Part shown: positions 37,497 through 48,449 of the stretch, one piece after another
How positions within the stretch are numbered: the first letter of the stretch is position 1
Layout: each line of letters begins with the position of its first letter
Origin: Leptasterias polaris
Lineage: Eukaryota > Echinodermata > Asteroidea > Forcipulatida > Asteriidae
Assembly: GCA_037783415.1 (NCBI GenBank)
Contig: JAZGTN010000117.1
Location: 1,240,001-1,304,000 of the forward strand
DNA length: 64,000 bases
Reading direction: 5' to 3'
Notes under the pieces: model-generated
The model's database searches: none
Seen by the model: only the letters and a program-made list of their open reading frames with translations
What the model was told of the DNA's origin: nothing
Made by a program: the position numbers and the translations under genes

Positions 37497-37917
37497 CCTG
37501 TCATGGCCGAGCGGATAAGCGCACCGGACTCAAGTTCTGGTGTTTCTGTTCAGCAGAGTGTGGGTTCGAGTCCCGGTCATGACAATTGTTTCCTTAAGCA
37601 AGACACTTAACCATTATTGCTTTGTCCTTCAGATGGGACATAAAGCTGTTAGTCCCGTGTGTTGTGTAATGCACACAAAAGAACCCAGTGCACTTATCGA
37701 AAAGAGAAGGGGTTCGCCCCGGCGTTCCTGGTTTGATTGGCTGCATATTGCGCCACAGCACCTTGTAAACCATTGCATGGTGCTATATAAAGGAATAGGT
37801 CTCATACTTCATAGCTCCACATACCTTGCAGGAAAATACTGACTGTTGAAGCGCTGTGAGTGTCACCGAGTGACAGATATGAGTGCTATATAAGAAGCCA
37901 CTATTACTATTATTATT
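37497..37917 (+). mobile_element. tRNA-Leu(CAA)-derived SINE
   Basis: A tRNA-like head (37500-37583) is followed by about 310 bp of body and a (ATT/ACT)n tail at 37902-37917. The head keeps both internal RNA polymerase III promoter boxes: TGGCCGAGCGG (A box) and GGGTTCGAGTCCCG (B box). The body carries AACCCAGTGCACTTATCG and GGGGTTCGCCCCGG and ends GTGCTATATAAGAAGCC before the tail. Its partner LINE would be one with an (ATT)n tail, as seen elsewhere in the window. Confidence 0.85.
37500..37583 (+). tRNA. tRNA-Leu(CAA)-like head of a SINE (not a functional tRNA gene)
   Basis: Ends GTCATG and CATGAC pair as an acceptor stem. The anticodon loop reads ACTCAAGTT with anticodon CAA, and there is a long variable arm as in tRNA-Leu. 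It runs straight into the SINE body with no terminator, so I treat it as SINE-derived. Confidence 0.7.
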
Positions 37918-38783
37918 AGCTGTTCCGACAGGTCGGAACAGCTATTGTTTTCGTCAGGATTTTTATTTGTTTTTATTATTATTATTCATTATTATTATTC
38001 TTTCCTTCCGTCAAAAAGCCATAGGCTTTGTACACGTATTTTGTGCCCACTAAAAATCATACTTGGCTAGGTATAAAAGAGTCGAATCTTATATCATATT
38101 AAAGCTTAGGTCATGAAGTTATAGTTAAATGTAATTAGCATAACTTAATTAATTAATTTACTTAGTTATAATGACATGAATATTTAATTAGCCAATCTTG
38201 AGACCACTCTATCTCGAAAAGTATACACCCGATCCTCAAACTTTGTTCAGTTATGGGATCGTCTCGTATTGTAGATGTGAAATCTGTTCTATCATTTTTC
38301 GTCACGTCATCATGACGTCATTTGTAGGCGTATTTTCTTTTTGTGTACAAAAAAATCCTTTTAGAAACGTTTAGGTGGTTAAAAACACAAACCGTAGCTA
38401 CAACGCTGTACTTATTTGATTGGGTTCAGTCACCTACAAATAATCAGTTAGCCTGGAATGTGGTCTGCGCATTGTGAAAGCCTGTCAAGAATGGGACTTA
38501 TCTCAGTTCGCCCAGAAGTAATCCTTAGATGTTATTGACAAACAATCTTAATTAATTATTCACGTGACAGCGGTATGAACATTTAATTAGCCAAACTTGT
38601 TTCTGTCATATCTCAAGAAGTATACATCCGATCCTCAAACTTTTTACAGTTATAGACTCCTTTGGCATGGGAGATTAGCCTTGGGTAACCGTGACCCCAT
38701 GTTGACCTTTACTTCTGGGTCAACCGGAAGTAGGACCATATCTCAAGAACTACACACCCAATTTTCAATTTCTTTTCAGTTAT
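37918..38783 (+). repeat. Host repeat with GCTGTTCCGA palindromic end, left part
   Basis: Begins with the palindrome AGCTGTTCCGAC, AG, GTCGGAACAGCT. The interior has a recurring module with ATCTC, AAGTATACACCCGATCC and TCAAACTTT, then TTCAGTTAT, spaced about 400 bp (about 38212, 38613, 38740). The LTR element is inserted in it at 38783/38784, and the repeat resumes at 43354 with further TTGACCTTTA-type sequence and ends near CGGAACAGCT at about 43592. Class unknown. Confidence 0.65.
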
Positions 38784-38949
38784 TGTGGTAACCTGTAGTT
38801 GATTATTGTGTTAGCGCCCCCTATTGACTGGTTGTAGGAAGGGTGTGTTCAAGTTGGTATGGCATCCATCTTGTGTTGTATATTAAAGTCATGTACACAT
38901 GTCAGTTAACCGAATCAGTGAGTTAAAGTCAGTAGTTGAAGTTACCACA
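38784..38949 (+). repeat. 5' LTR
   Basis: 166 bp, TGTGGTAAC to GTTACCACA; it contains GTGTTGTATATTAAAGTC, a possible TATA-like promoter region. Identical to the 3' LTR except at 38850. Confidence 0.95.
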
Positions 38950-39008
38950 TTTTGGCGACGAGGATGGGATCCTGCTAAACAGGGAGAACATCCAGAAGAA
39001 ATATCAGT

Positions 39009-39871
39009 ATGAATACCTTTGGGAATATCGGTGAATTTCAAGATGAAAAGGACAGTGAAGCATGGCCTCTGTATGTGGAACGATTGAAGCAGTTTTTTGA
39101 AGCAAACGATGTAGAGGATGCTGGTAAGCAGAGAGCTACATGTATTTTGTTAAGTGTTTGTGGTGCTGACACATATAAATTGATATCAAGCCTTGTAGCA
39201 CCAGCCAAACCAGGAGAAAAGACTTTTGATGAACTAATATCGATTGCTAAGGATCATTTCAACCCACTACCCTCGGTAATCGTTCAGCGATATAAGTTTA
39301 ACACACGCATTCAGCAACAAGGAGAGACAACCGCAGAATTTGTTGCTGAATTACGCCGTCTCGCACGACACTGAGTATGGGTCTACACTAGAGGATATGT
39401 TGCGTGATCGCTTAGTATGTGGCTTAAAGGATGAGCGTGTGCAACGAAGGCTGTTATCAGAGCCCTCCCTTAAATTCAAGAAAGCGTGGGAAATTTCACA
39501 AGCCATGGAGCTAGCCATAAAGAATGCCAAAGACCCCTGCAGCAAGCCAACAAAGTTGCTAGTAGTACCAGCACCAGGGGACCTAGCCAAACAAGGCCAT
39601 ATCCACAAGCACAGCCCCACAAACAAGGTACACACCTCACTAAATGTTATCGATGTGGACGCACGATCACTCTGCGAATGATTGCAGGGTACGTTCGTAT
39701 ATTTGTCATAACTGTGGAAAACAGGGACATTTAGCCAAAGTTTGTCGGGGTGGTAAATCGTCTTCCACCCCAGTGGAGTCAAAAGTCAACAAGGATAAAG
39801 CGTACTGCATGGAACCTGACTTCGAAAACCCTGTGAATGCAGAAGCTAACTATACAATGTATAAAACCTAA
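39009..39871 (+). pseudogene. gag: gag region with zinc knuckles, frame-broken
   Basis: Starts at ATG 39009 in one frame (AWPLYVERLKQFFEAND capsid-like segment), passes to a second frame near 39355 (DRLVCGLKDERVQRRLL, the gag major homology-like area), shifts again near 39540 and again near 39665. The last part has two CCHC zinc-knuckle signatures: CYRCGR with a downstream His and Cys, split by a shift, and the intact CHNCGKQGHLAKVC. It closes at a TAA at 39869, in frame with the protease that follows. The shifts look like single-base losses or gains. Confidence 0.85.
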
Positions 39872-41173
39872 GCACAAAACAAAGAGCCACCGCTTATCGC
39901 AAACGTACTGATAAACAAATGTAAGGTCTCAATGGAAATTGACACCGGTGCTTCTGTCTCCATCATGAGTGAGACCACTTATGATTCTGTATTTAAGCAC
40001 AAGAAACCTTCACTTCATACTGGGGAACACGTCGAGTTACGAACTTATACAGGCCAGAAAATACCTGTGGTTGGTACGTGTTCAGTCACAGTAGAACACA
40101 ACGATCAGAAGACTCAACTCTCACTTCTCATTGTGTCGGGTCAAGGACCAAATCTTCTCGGACGAGATTGGCTGCGCCATCTTAAGTTAGCGTGGCAAGA
40201 AATTCACCATGTCAGGCACACTTATTCGACTGCTGAGATTATGAATCAATATGAGGAGTTATTTCGGGATGACTTAGGTAAACTAAAAGGACAAACTGTA
40301 AAAATAAACATCAAAACAGATGCAAAGCCCAAGTTCTGTAAGGCGAGAGCCGTGCCCTTCTCCATGAAAAAACAAGTGGAAGGTGAACTCGATAGGCTCC
40401 AAAAAAGTGGCGTCATTGAACCAGTAACATTCTCGCGTTGGGCAGCACCCATTGTTCCAGTGATTAAAGAAAATGGGCAAATCAGAATCTGTGGAGATTA
40501 CAAGGCCACTGTAAATCAGGCTGCAAATGTTGGCTCATACCCCCTTCCTCGAGTGGAGGAATTGTTTGCTGCAATGTCTGGTGGTCAGACATTTAGCAAG
40601 CTCGATCTCAGTCATGCTTACTTACAACTTGTGCTCGATGAACCATCGCGTGAACTTGCGACAATCAACACTCACCGTGGACTGTTCCAGTACACGAGAA
40701 TGCCTTTTGGAATTTCAGCTGCACCCGCCATTTTTCAACGAACCATTGAAAGTTTGTTAGCTGACATTCCCCAAGCAGTGGCATTTCTCGATGATATCCT
40801 TGTTACAGGTAAATCTGAATCAGAGCACATTGCTAATCTTGATCGAGTACTTACCAGACTACAAAGTGCAGGCCTCCGGCTGAAGCAGGAGAAATGTAAG
40901 TTCTTCGCACCAGAGGTAGTTTACCTCGGACATCGCATAAATGCAACAGGCTTGCATCCCACAACGGAGAAGGTGCAAGCGATAAAGGATGCGCCAGTCC
41001 CCCGTAATGTAACTGAGTTAAAATCCTACCTGGGTATTCTCAACTACTACGCAAAGTTTTTGCCCAACTTGTCGTCGCTCATAGCCCCGTTGCACTGTTT
41101 GTTGAGGAAGGACACCCCTGGTCATGGAACACAGCCCAGGATAAAGCCTTCTGCAAATCTAAGGAATTGTTAG
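39872..41173 (+). pseudogene. pol: pol region 1: protease and reverse transcriptase
   Basis: The aspartic protease active site (EIDTGASVSIM) is at about 39935 and LLGRDWL at about 40157. Reverse transcriptase follows with SRWAAPIVPV, SKLDLSHAYLQL (catalytic Asp), the active-site FLDDILV at about 40783 and YLGHRI at about 40921. The frame breaks at about 41118-41125, where a short C run lies, just before RNase H. The FLDDILV and YLGHRI style is that of mag-like Ty3/gypsy elements; this is a family judgement. Confidence 0.9.
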
Positions 41174-42120
41174 TGTCAGCTCAAGTTCTGGTGCATTACA
41201 ACCCAGAGAAGGAGTTAGTGCTATCATGTGATGCTAGTCCGTATGGTGTGGGCGCAGTGCTGGCCAACCGAATGTCCGATGGAACAGAACATCCAATTGC
41301 GTACGCATCACGTTCCCTGTCCCCACCAGAGCGTAATTATTCGCAACTAGACAAGGAAGGATTAGCAATGGTATTTGGAGTGAAAAGGTTCCATCAGTAT
41401 GTGTACGGTAGGAAGTTTGAGATATCTACTGATCATAAGCCGTTGCTCGGTTTATTCTGTGAAGGGCGAATGATACCCCCCATGGCGTCATCCAGAATTC
41501 AGCGGTGGGCACTTACACTTTCCGCTTATGATTACCAGTTGGTCTACAAACCAGGGTCATTAAATGGTAATGCAGATGCACTGAGCAGATTACCATTACC
41601 CCATACACCTTCGCATGTACCAGTTCCAGCTGATTATGTCATGGTCATGGATCACATGGAGTCAACACCAGTCAGCCCAGAGAAAATTCGTCTCTGGACA
41701 GGCCGAGACCCGGTACTGTCACAGGTGCGATCATTTGTGATGAATGGTTGGCCAGCAGAATGTGCAAATTCAGCATTGCAGCCATACATCTGTCGTAAAA
41801 CAGAATTAAGCATCCAAGACGGCTGCATAATGTGGGGGTCACGCGTTGTCATCCCCCCACAGGGTCGCCAGCGTCTTGTGGAGGAGTTACATGAATCGCA
41901 TCCTGGAGTGTCGCGTATGAAATCGTTGGGTCGCAGTTATGTATGGTGGCCCTGCATGGACAAAGACATTGAGATTAAGTCAAACAGTGTTCGCCATGCC
42001 AAACCTCACGTCAATCGCCACCAGTCGCACCACTGCACCCATGGGAGTGGCCCCAGCGTCCATGGTCATGCCTTCACGTGGATTATGCAGGTCCATTTAT
42101 GGGACGAATGTTTCTCATAA
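41167..42120 (+). pseudogene. pol: pol region 2: RNase H and start of integrase
   Basis: RNase H begins SCDASPYGVGAVL (about 41226) with TDHKPL at about 41432. The integrase zinc-binding region follows (HESHPG, His residues at about 41897, then Cys residues past 41982). The frame breaks again near 41976-41982, after MDKDIEIK. Confidence 0.88.
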
Positions 42121-43022
42121 TTGTTGATGCACATAGCAAATGGCTAGATATACATGCTATGCATAGTGCAACGGCATTGGCTACAGTAGAGAAGCTGCGT
42201 CAGACCTTCGCGACACATGGATTGCCAGATATTATTGTTTCCGATAATGGCAGTAATTTCACCAGTGCAGAGTTTCAGGAATTCTTGAGAAGGAATGGCA
42301 TTAAACATGTCCGGTCCGCGCCATTCCACCCATCATCCAACGGGTTGGCTGAGCGTGCAGTTCAGTCTTTTAAGGGCGCGATGAAACGTATGAATGAGGG
42401 GACTGTTGAGACAAAGTTGTCACAATTCTTATTCACATATCGCACCACGCCACATGCCACGACAGGATTTTCCCCAGCTCAATTGTTGATGAATCGTCGA
42501 CCGCAGACAAGACTTGATTTGGTCCGTCCGGATCTGCGACGTCGAGTAACCAACAAGCAATGTGCACAGAAGGAACATCATGATAAACACGCAAAACCTC
42601 GCTCGTTCAATGTGAACGACACCGTTTATGTGCATAATTATGCGCATGGCCCTAGATGGATGGCAGGGCGTGTAGTGTCATTGTGTGGCCATCTTATGTA
42701 CACAGTCCGACTTGAGGATGGTCGTGTGTGGAGACGCCATGTTGATCAAATGCGTTTCCGATATGTGTCATCCACACCCAGTTTGGAGCCACATTGGCCC
42801 ATTCCTTCATCGGAGAGGGAGGAAATGGTTGGTGAACAACCGCTTGTACAGATTGACAGTACACCATCAGTGGAAGAGCCAAGTCCAATGCCAGTGGAGC
42901 AGACTTGCTCACAGAACACAGAACCAGACATTGAACTTCGCAGATCTACACGCGTTAGCACCAAACCCGACCAACAGTTGTTGGTTTTTGATAGTCTGTA
43001 TTTGCCATGTTGTGATTATTAA
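42078..43022 (+). pseudogene. pol: pol region 3: integrase core and C-terminus
   Basis: Carries the DDE catalytic triad: the first Asp in MDYAGPF, the second in VSDNGSNFT at about 42240 and the Glu in NGLAERAVQS at about 42352, with the expected spacing. Downstream is the GRVVSLCGHLMYTVRLEDGR integrase C-terminal segment, then a Ser/Pro/Glu-rich tail ending ELRRSTRVSTKP and a stop at 43020. Confidence 0.9.
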
Positions 43023-43187
43023 TCATAGTTCCACTGTTAATAATGGAACCAACTACTAGGTTCACGTTTTCCTACAAACCCGTGGAAGTTGGTTCTGAAA
43101 CTAATTCTCTTAAATTTAATGTTCAAGTGATCAGGTTGTTGTTTCCTTAAAGTTGTTGTGTTAAGTATTATCTAAAGGAGGAGGAGT

Positions 43188-43353
43188 TGTGGTAACCTGT
43201 AGTTGATTATTGTGTTAGCGCCCCCTATTGACTGGTTGTAGGAAGGGTGTGTTGAAGTTGGTATGGCATCCATCTTGTGTTGTATATTAAAGTCATGTAC
43301 ACATGTCAGTTAACCGAATCAGTGAGTTAAAGTCAGTAGTTGAAGTTACCACA
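43188..43353 (+). repeat. 3' LTR
   Basis: 166 bp, preceded by the purine tract; one mismatch to the 5' LTR (43254). Followed by the GTTAT target duplication. Confidence 0.95.
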
Positions 43354-43358
43354 GTTAT

Positions 43359-43640
43359 AAACCCTTTGAGCATAACATGTTAGACAAGGGTTACCATGAC
43401 CCCGTGTTGACCTTTATTTCTGGTTTAAAAGCTCCTTTAGATTCAGTATCAGAATGAAGACCAGGTTTAGGTTTTTAGGCACAATCAAAGTCAAAATAAA
43501 GGCTTGTCAAAGATCAAGGGTCTTCTATCTTAAAGTCAGGCTCACTTAAGAGGCTTGGAGCGTTTCATCAAAGTAAAAAAAAAAACGGAACAGCTTTGTG
43601 TTTGTTCACAAACACCTAGTGTCTAGTTATCTTTGAGATT
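43359..43640 (+). repeat. Host repeat, right part after the LTR element
   Basis: Resumes the GCTGTTCCGA-type repeat interrupted at 38783 (GACCCCGTGTTGACCTTTATTTCTGG parallels GACCCCATGTTGACC at 38691). An ACGGAACAGCT near 43584-43594, following a poly-A run, matches the complement of the left-end palindrome and probably marks the far end. Confidence 0.5.
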
Positions 43641-43750
43641 TATTGTGAATGAATTTGTTAAAAAATTTAAAATTGCAATCAAGTTCAGACACGATAGTCC
43701 TGATTTGAAATCTGAATAGTTTTATACAACAAGTAGGCCTATTAACCTAC

Positions 43751-43901
43751 CTTTCTCTGTTACTTTCAGTCCTTCTTTAACTGCTCCATATCTTAGCAAA
43801 TAGGCCAACCTTTTCCCAAGTTTGATGTTGTTAGGGTCAGCATAATGAAAGTCAGTTTTACCACCATTCTCCATCTCTTCTTTGGCACTTGCTGGTGAAT
43901 T
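43751..43901 (-). CDS. KptA/Tpt1-like N-terminal lobe, exon 1 of the lobe
   Basis: 151 nt between TTTTTTTAACAG and GTAGGT, entering in phase 0 and leaving one base. The peptide NNIKLGKRLAYLLRYGAVKE and GLKVTEKG matches the hallmark opening of KptA/Tpt1/TRPT1 proteins (LSKxLSYxLRHGAxKxGLxxxxDG). Family knowledge: Tpt1 removes the 2'-phosphate left at tRNA splice junctions using NAD+, with catalytic residues split between this lobe (the Arg of the LRHG motif) and the C-terminal lobe. Here the family's RHG is RYG, so the His next to the catalytic Arg is Tyr. A 14-kb intron separates this exon from the next. Confidence 0.8.
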
Positions 43902-43999
43902 CTGTTAAAAAAATAATTAAAAACAACATAGGTTTTAACTTGATGATTGTATGAACATCATATGTGGTGTTTTAATAAATGTAATAATTGCATTATCAG

Positions 44000-45050
44000 G
44001 GATAAAGAGTAATAATTTGTTTTTCTGTACCATACACCATAGCACTGTACACTTGGAGCTTTCTCAAAGTCCTGAGGAAATGTGAAGTTATTGTACAATG
44101 ACATGCAAGTCATCAGTTAAAGTTAGGCTACATGTATTGCAACTTGAAGATGTTCACGATACTAGCCCTCGTTTTGGCACAGTGACTTGGTCTGGACGTC
44201 AACCTAAAAGAGTGGTTGGTTTAGTTAGGTGACACCCCTCTCTCCCAAATGGGCTGGGTCAAGCGAAGCCTCATCGTTCGCAGGCAAATTAAGAGATAGA
44301 AGCCTGTGGGCCCAGAAGCATGGCTTCCGAGATGAAGAGTTACCCATCCGGGTTGGGCATAACCTAAAGCTTCATGAAAAGGTTGAAAATGTAATCAACA
44401 TTTGGGCCAATGTACTGAGTTGGTTGTCAGTGAATCTGTCACCACATTAAGAGGACTTAGGTGACAAGACTGCACCTCTTGCCCCCATAGGAATTCCTTC
44501 TATGGAAACAGTCCTGAATAACATGCAACTCTGTATTTCATAAGTGCTGAATATCTCATCCCTGGAATAATTCCTTAAGTGAGATTGTGCTCCCACATCT
44601 AAAACTTTAATTTCCTTCCTTGTCTTCTGTCCATTGAGTTCTTGGCTAGTATGTATATTGATTAATTTCGTGCCATTTTGAGAATCCTTGGTTTCACAGC
44701 CACAATTTTAAATAAATTAAATAAAAATAGAAATTTGGAAAGATATTGTTCCATTACCTCGTATAGTTAGGGTTGAAGTGACGTGCAATGTGCATTCATG
44801 ACAGACAGCCGCCCGGTCTGCTGTACAATGTATCATGGGCAGGATACAACATTATGTATTTTCCCCCCTCACACACTTTTATTTATACAATTATATGGGC
44901 CTATAGAGTTTCAAATGGGAACAAAATCAACAGTATGTAATTATCAATTTAATTGTTCCCTTGTCTTGTAAGTGCTAAAAAAAAAAAAAGAAGGCAGTTT
45001 TGAACCTTATTGATATTATGTGCCCGACCTCGACCTTACATAAGACACCG
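44000..45050. other. Intron sequence, no gene
   Basis: An open frame at 44229-44450 has a balanced composition (KLRDRSLWAQKHGFRDEELP) but no family match and no splice context on the plus strand, so I do not call it. The stretch ends with oligo-A and oligo-T runs. Confidence 0.3.
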
Positions 45051-45059
45051 ATACACTGC

Positions 45060-45705
45060 AAAAGATTATTATTTTTTTTTTACGGAAGTCGCCCAACACA
45101 AGGCCCAAAGGCCACTCGAGGTGAGGGCTAAAAAAAGAAGAGAAAAAGGAAAAGAAAGCGCAGAGAATTATGAGAACAGAAACCTATTCACATTGCGCTT
45201 AAACTGAGACAAATTATAGACAGCAGGGAAACAGGATGCAGACAAGGAGTTCCAGAGTGAGGCAGTACGTGGAAAGAAACTCGTAGCGTACATCTTGGTC
45301 CTGCTTTTGGGAGTCACGACTGTATGAGGATGGGATTTGACAGAGGTGCGAGTGGTTCGTTGTGCGGGACGGTCAACAGGGACGACCAACGAAAGACCAT
45401 TGGAACACACGCCGTGATAGTATCTGTAAAACAGGCTCAATGAAGATACATTTCGACGATGCGAGAGGGGTTCCAAGGAAGATGACAATTCTTTGCCCAC
45501 CAGGTTAACAACTCGACGCTGTATTCTGTCCAGCAGAGAAAGGTGACAGGCTGGAGCACCGGACCAGATGTGACAACAGTACTCCATAACAGGGCGGATA
45601 GTCGTCTTGTATAAGTAAAGAATGGCAGAGGGGGGAAGGCATTTCCGCGCACGGTATAGACAACCTAACTTACCAATCATATATTGGTGAAGTCAAAGTC
45701 AATGA
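45060..45705 (-). mobile_element. LINE 3'-end fragment, second family
   Basis: A minus-strand frame (45680-45168) encodes the C-terminus of a non-LTR reverse transcriptase protein: GCLYRARKCLPPSAILYLYK, RPVMEYCCHIWSG, LLDRIQRRVVNLVG, RTASLWNSLSASCFP and a stop. The 5' end is cut off near 45705. The style differs from the 16680 element. Confidence 0.8.
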
Positions 45706-45919
45706 TAGGAAACATGGCGGCTAATTCTTTGAATTTAGAACAAATTTGTTTAATGCACAAGACTGATTTTTCAGTGCAATTTTTAATGTGTTGCAGTAGC
45801 AGGCTTTACACATAGTCCAGGAGCCAAACCCCCAAATTTAGGTGAAGCGTGACATTGAGTACAACTAAGATTTTTTTGCAGAAATAAGTTCTTCAGGTTG
45901 TCTGGTTACCAATTCTGAT

Positions 45920-45952
45920 GCATGCCCAGCTGGCAGGGTTGAGCATTTTTTT
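45920..45952 (+). repeat. 33-bp inverted repeat, left copy
   Basis: GCATGCCCAGCTGGCAGG followed by GTTGAGCATTTTTTT. Its exact reverse complement is at 48450-48482. Similarity outside the core is weaker but present on both sides (ACCAATTCTGATG versus AGAAATTGAG). Confidence 0.88.
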
Positions 45953-46424
45953 CTAAAACCCAACAAAATATATTACATTTGTAACACAAACTATAACAAA
46001 AGTTATACAATCACTAAGGGAGTACAGGTAACCTTTCTGTACAGGACTTTTGCAGTTTTTCTAACACTTAAACAAATTACCCCTCATTTGATATCTGGGC
46101 CAGTCTCTTTTTAATTATACTAAACATAATGACCTTTGACCTTCATGCAAGGTCATAAAGAGGTCAAATGGGTGCAAAGAAGTGCAACTGTCATGCTAGC
46201 ATGTGGACATTTACAATGTATGACAAAGTTCGTGTAACACAAACGTTCTACTGTTGCAAATACAATCACAGGTAAGTTTACCAATTCTGCTTGTTTCCAC
46301 TTACGTTAAAGAGTGTTCTGAAAGCTACAATGAGGGGTCATATGCCTTCCTAATGTGTCTACATATTGGCATTATAATGGTTTGTTATGTTGAAAGTGAT
46401 GTCCGCTTATCATCTATAGCATGT

Positions 46425-48113
46425 ATGATGAGGGTAGGGTAACAACATTTGTACCACACAGGCTCTGGCATGGCAGTTCATCGCTTCCAGGTCATCTTGG
46501 GTGCATGGCTCTGGCAGGAGTGCGCAGACTAGCAGGTGTTCCATTGTCTGTTCCTGGCCGCATTCACATGCTGTTTGTTCGTCTCCGAACCCCCACCTCT
46601 GCATTTGGACTCTGCAACGACCGTAGCCAGTTCTTAATAGGCGGTTGAGGCTTAGCCAAAAAGGCCAAGTCTCATTGGAGCAGGATGCGAGGGATTCCTT
46701 TGGGCTGAGAGAGAGTTTATGTGGAGTGGTCTGGAGGTGGTTGGACCACAAGGTCATCCTTTGGTTGTGAGGGCTGGTGTGGCTCTACAGCGGTCAGAAA
46801 GCTGTGTCTGGATTTGAGCCACTTGCCCACTGGCTGTTGTTGGAAGAGTGGGTGGAGTGGATTGTTTTCTTGTTTGTCCTTTTTTTTTCTGTGACAAGAC
46901 CAACCTTCTGATGTCTGGTGGGGCAATACCGCAAAGCAGGTAGAGGTCTTCCAACTTTAGTTGGCCTAAGGCAACCAGTGACTGCTCTGCAGGATGAATT
47001 AAGAGCATGGGCCGATCTACTCCATACTGGTGATCATGCATACTCCGCAGCAGAGAAGCAAAGCGCAAGGGCTGTTGTCCTGATTGTTCTGGCATCAGTC
47101 CCCCAGTTGGAGTTGGCTAGCTTCTTGAGAATGCTATTGCGGGCTCCAACTTTTGCCTTTGTGTTGGCAATGTGGTTCTTGTAGGTAAGAGAGCGATCCA
47201 GTGTGACGCCTATAGGTAGACTGGGTTGTGAGTGTGCTTCAGCCTTTTCCCATACCATCTGATTCTTAGTTGATGGTTAGCATCCCTGTTCTTGAGGTGG
47301 AATGCACTTATCTGAGTTTTTTCAGGGTTAGCTCTAAGGTGGTTGGTCGAGTAGTATGGGTCGAGTAGTATGGGATGAGTCCGGCCAGGCAATCGCTGAG
47401 GGACTCTTCCAACTTCACGAAAGACTGGTTCTGGGTAGCTATGCAGAGATCATCAGCGTAGAGGAAGCTCCTGGTGTTTGGATGGATCGGTTGGTCGTTT
47501 GTGTACACGTTAAAGAGAAGTGGTGCAAGCACACTTCCTTGTGTATGGGAGGCCATTTTTCCGCCGGTTGGACAGCAATGTTTGGATGAGTCCAGTCAGT
47601 CTTACCTCCTTTGTCAGCTCAAAGATCTTCTTGATGAGGATTCTGTGGTTCACGGTGTCGTAGGCAACAGAGTGGTCAACGAAAGCGGCTCCGGTGATTA
47701 GCTTACCCTCATAGCCATCCTCAATGAACTGGGTAAGGTTTAGGAGTTGGTCAGTGCATGACTTTCCTGGCCTAAAACCCTGCTTGTTCCGGAATAAGAT
47801 GTTCATCCACGAAAGGGGCGATGCGGTTGAGGATAAGCCGCTCGAATAGCTTATATGTATGGCACAGTAGGGATATAGGTCTGTAGCTCTTTGGACTGGC
47901 TGGGTCTTTGCCAGGCTTCAGCAGGGCAACAACTTTGGCTTTCCTCCATAGCTTTGGGATATTGTTAGTGCTCAGGCATTTGTTGAACATGAGGAGCCAC
48001 TTGAGGGCACTGGTCCGAGGTGTTTGATCTGCTCGCAGAGGAAGTCATCAAGTCCAGCAGCTTTGTTGTTTTTCATTGCTTTGATGGCAAGAAGCAGGTC
48101 GTTCATGGTGACA
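46425..48113 (-). mobile_element. Decayed LINE fragment, third family
   Basis: Read on the minus strand, successive frames encode a non-LTR reverse transcriptase with several frameshifts: AIKAMKNNKAAGLDDF, AKVVALLKPGKDP, SYRPISLLCHTYKLFERLIL, GFRPGKSCTDQLLNLTQFIE, GSVLAPLLFNVYTND, the active-site FLYADDLCIAT, VTLDRSLTYKNHI and SAAEYA, then a C-terminal RNase H-less region with CECGQEQTMEHLLVCALLP. The ordered but broken motifs mark an old inactive copy. Confidence 0.85.
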
Positions 48114-48449
48114 GTTTAGTGAAGCCCATATTGAACTCTTTGTGTATTGTACACATGTGTTATAAATGTATGGAAATGTTGCAAAATGTGCAGGTGGCAC
48201 CAGGTCAATGGACAGCAAAACGTAAGCTGTTGATTACATAGTTTCACCAAGGTGAGCTAAAGTATAGTTCACTAATATTATTTACAACATGTCTGAAATC
48301 TCTACATACAATATTTGGTTAGTACATGTTACACTGACCTAAAACCTATTGAGAAAGAATTGTGATAAAAGGGTTCTGTCGTTATCAAATAAATGACATT
48401 CTGATGAGCTTTACCATACAAACTAATGGAAATGTGAAATTTTGCAATA

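Larger units (their letters stand above)
38784..43353 (+). mobile_element. Ty3/gypsy LTR retrotransposon, mag-like, full length but broken
   Basis: Two 166-bp LTRs (38784-38949, 43188-43353), each starting TGTGGTAAC and ending GTTACCACA, differ at one position (38850 C, 43254 G). The element is flanked by the 5-bp target duplication GTTAT (38779-38783 and 43354-43358). A TTTTGGCGACGAGGAT primer-binding-type sequence follows the 5' LTR and a purine tract AAAGGAGGAGGAG precedes the 3' LTR. The interior has gag, protease, reverse transcriptase, RNase H and integrase regions in Ty3/gypsy order. Several frame breaks and one stop disrupt gag and pol, so this copy cannot make intact proteins as read. 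It lies antisense in an intron of the minus-strand gene, inside an older repeat. Confidence 0.95.

Noticed and set aside
47356..47701. Plus-strand frames over the decayed LINE
   Set aside because: Antisense shadows of the reverse transcriptase motifs on the minus strand.
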